Source of the DNA: Sphingomonas sp. LC-1
GTDB taxonomy: Bacteria; Pseudomonadota; Alphaproteobacteria; Sphingomonadales; Sphingomonadaceae
Direction: 5' to 3'
Assembly (NCBI RefSeq): GCF_025371035.1
Contig: NZ_JANZXB010000012.1
Location: 1 to 64,000, forward strand
Length of the DNA: 64,000 nucleotides
Shown: in pieces, positions 62,868-64,000 of the stretch
How positions within the stretch are numbered: position 1 is the stretch's first letter
Layout of the letters: the number at the start of each line of letters is the position of its first letter
The notes under the pieces: generated by a model
The model's input: the letters and a program-made list of their open reading frames with translations, nothing else
What the model was told of the DNA's origin: nothing
The model's database searches: none
Translations under genes and position numbers: made by a program

Positions 62868-64000
62868 ATGGTGTTTCCCTCCCTTTCCCGCGATGCGCTA
62901 CCCCGCGAAGAGGCAGGGGCCGAGCGGCCGAAACTCTTCCTCAACGGCAAATTCTATTCCGGCGGGACGAACGGCGTTCACCGGGTGGCCGACCGGCTGC
63001 TGCGCGAACTCGATGCGCTGGCGATCGCGGGGGCGGCTCCGGCGCGATGGGACATGCGGCTGCTTCTGCCGCAGGGGGCCAATTGGGCCCCGAGCTTCGC
63101 CGCGATCACCCCGATGCCCCAGCGGCGCGGCCATAGCCAATATTGGGAGCAGGCGATCCTGCCTTTCACGGCGCGTGGCGGTGTGCTGGCCAGCTTCGCC
63201 AACCTCGCGCCAGGATGGCACCCGCGTAAGGTGACGATGGTGCATGACGCGCAATTCCTTCTGTCTCCCGAAAGCTATGCGCGCAGATTGCGTTGGGGAT
63301 ATCGGCTGCTCGTGCCACGGGGTGCGCGGTCGAGCCGGGTCGTGCTGACCGTATCCGACTATGCGCGCGACAGCTTGGCGACGTTCGGCATCGCCCCTGC
63401 CGCGCGCACCCAGGTGGTTCATAACGGGGCGGACCATATTCTGGACGTTCCGGCCGATCAGTCGGTGCTGGTCGAACATGATCTGGTGCCCGGCGCTTAT
63501 GCCGTGATGTTCGGATCTGCCTCTGCCTATAAGAATGTCCGCATCGTCTTTGCCGCCTTTGACGATCCGCGACTGGCCGCAATGCCGCTGGTCGTGATCG
63601 GTCCTTCACGCCGGACGCTGGAGGCCGCCGGATTGCGGCCGCCAGCGGGCGCGGTGTTCGTCGGCGGGGTCGACGATGCCGGTCTGCGCGGCCTGTACGA
63701 AGGCGCGCATTGCCTGCTCTATCCCTCCCGCACCGAAGGTTTCGGCCTGCCCCCGGTCGAGGCGATGCTGTGTGGCTGTCCGGTCGTCGCGGCCCCGGCG
63801 GGGGCCATTCCCGAGGTGTGTCGCAACGCCGTGATCTATGCCGGAATGGACGATGTCGGCGAATGGGTCGGCGGCGTCCTGGCCCTGCGGGAGCCGGACC
63901 GGCGTGCCGCCAGGATTGCCGCCGGCCGGGAACGTGGTGGGCAGTTCACCTGGGCGGCGGCGGGCATCAGGCTGGCGGAGATATTGAACAGGGTCCTGAC
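62868..64000 (+). CDS. glycosyltransferase family 4 (GT-B fold), 3' end beyond the window
   Basis: 377 codons are present from ATG 62868 (MVFPSLSRDALPREEAG) and the frame stays open to the window edge. The N-terminal Rossmann part has LFLNGKFYSGGTNGVHRVADRLL (the glycine-rich loop of GT4 enzymes) and VTMVHDAQF. The C-terminal donor-binding part has MFGSASAYKNVRIVFAAF and the nucleotide-sugar signature YPSRTEGFGLPPVEAMLCGCPVVA (EX7E). It transfers a sugar from an NDP-sugar in polysaccharide or glycolipid synthesis. Its start lies 117 bp from that of the divergent NRPS-like gene, which suggests a shared promoter region. Confidence 0.88.
   Translation, partial: MVFPSLSRDALPREEAGAERPKLFLNGKFYSGGTNGVHRVADRLLRELDALAIAGAAPARWDMRLLLPQGANWAPSFAAITPMPQRRGHSQYWEQAILPFTARGGVLASFANLAPGWHPRKVTMVHDAQFLLSPESYARRLRWGYRLLVPRGARSSRVVLTVSDYARDSLATFGIAPAARTQVVHNGADHILDVPADQSVLVEHDLVPGAYAVMFGSASAYKNVRIVFAAFDDPRLAAMPLVVIGPSRRTLEAAGLRPPAGAVFVGGVDDAGLRGLYEGAHCLLYPSRTEGFGLPPVEAMLCGCPVVAAPAGAIPEVCRNAVIYAGMDDVGEWVGGVLALREPDRRAARIAAGRERGGQFTWAAAGIRLAEILNRVL

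Overview
The window looks like a chromosomal segment of a Sphingomonas-like alphaproteobacterium. This is inferred from high G+C, four large TonB-dependent receptors, frequent short gene overlaps, an ECF sigma/FecR remnant, an HWE histidine kinase, and family-typical proteins throughout. No rRNA, tRNA or CRISPR array was recognised. Coordinates and products come from reading the sequence only; no database search was run.

Layout. 0.5-2.7 kb: a siderophore-type TonB receptor. 2.9-4.3 kb: insertion-sequence debris, namely an IS3-family transposase remnant into which a complete but frameshifted IS481-family element has inserted. 4.4-15 kb: formaldehyde dehydrogenase (frmA) and then an apparent catabolic island (TonB receptor, acyl-CoA ligase, bicupin protein, ABM-zinc ribbon protein, MocR regulator, aldehyde dehydrogenase); a shared 9-bp motif lies in three of its promoter regions. 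15-20 kb: housekeeping genes (rluE, rlmJ, histidine phosphatase, nnrD, lactonase). 20-24 kb: response regulator, HWE kinase, a broken fecR and a FecI-like sigma factor. 24-29 kb: a dipeptidase and TonB receptor pair facing a Tat-leader aminotransferase. 29.7-47.9 kb: efflux region with two RND tripartite pumps, one beside a divergent TetR gene and one beside a two-component system, plus an FUSC protein and a small secreted protein.

48-60 kb is the most striking block. It encodes a cytoplasmic-looking GH84 beta-N-acetylglucosaminidase, quinone-type D-lactate dehydrogenase, GlcNAc-type sugar kinase, PP2C-like phosphatase, AnmK, a TonB receptor, an SSS symporter, MurQ and a GntR regulator. Together these can be read as a near-complete route for importing and consuming (anhydro)MurNAc-containing cell-wall sugars: outer membrane uptake, inner membrane uptake, glycosidic cleavage, phosphorylation, ether cleavage to GlcNAc-6-P plus D-lactate, and oxidation of the D-lactate. 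GH84 stands where NagZ (GH3) is normally expected.

60-64 kb: a glutaredoxin, a stand-alone NRPS-like adenylation/carrier/thioesterase protein with a cysteine at the thioesterase nucleophile position, and a glycosyltransferase that runs off the end of the window.
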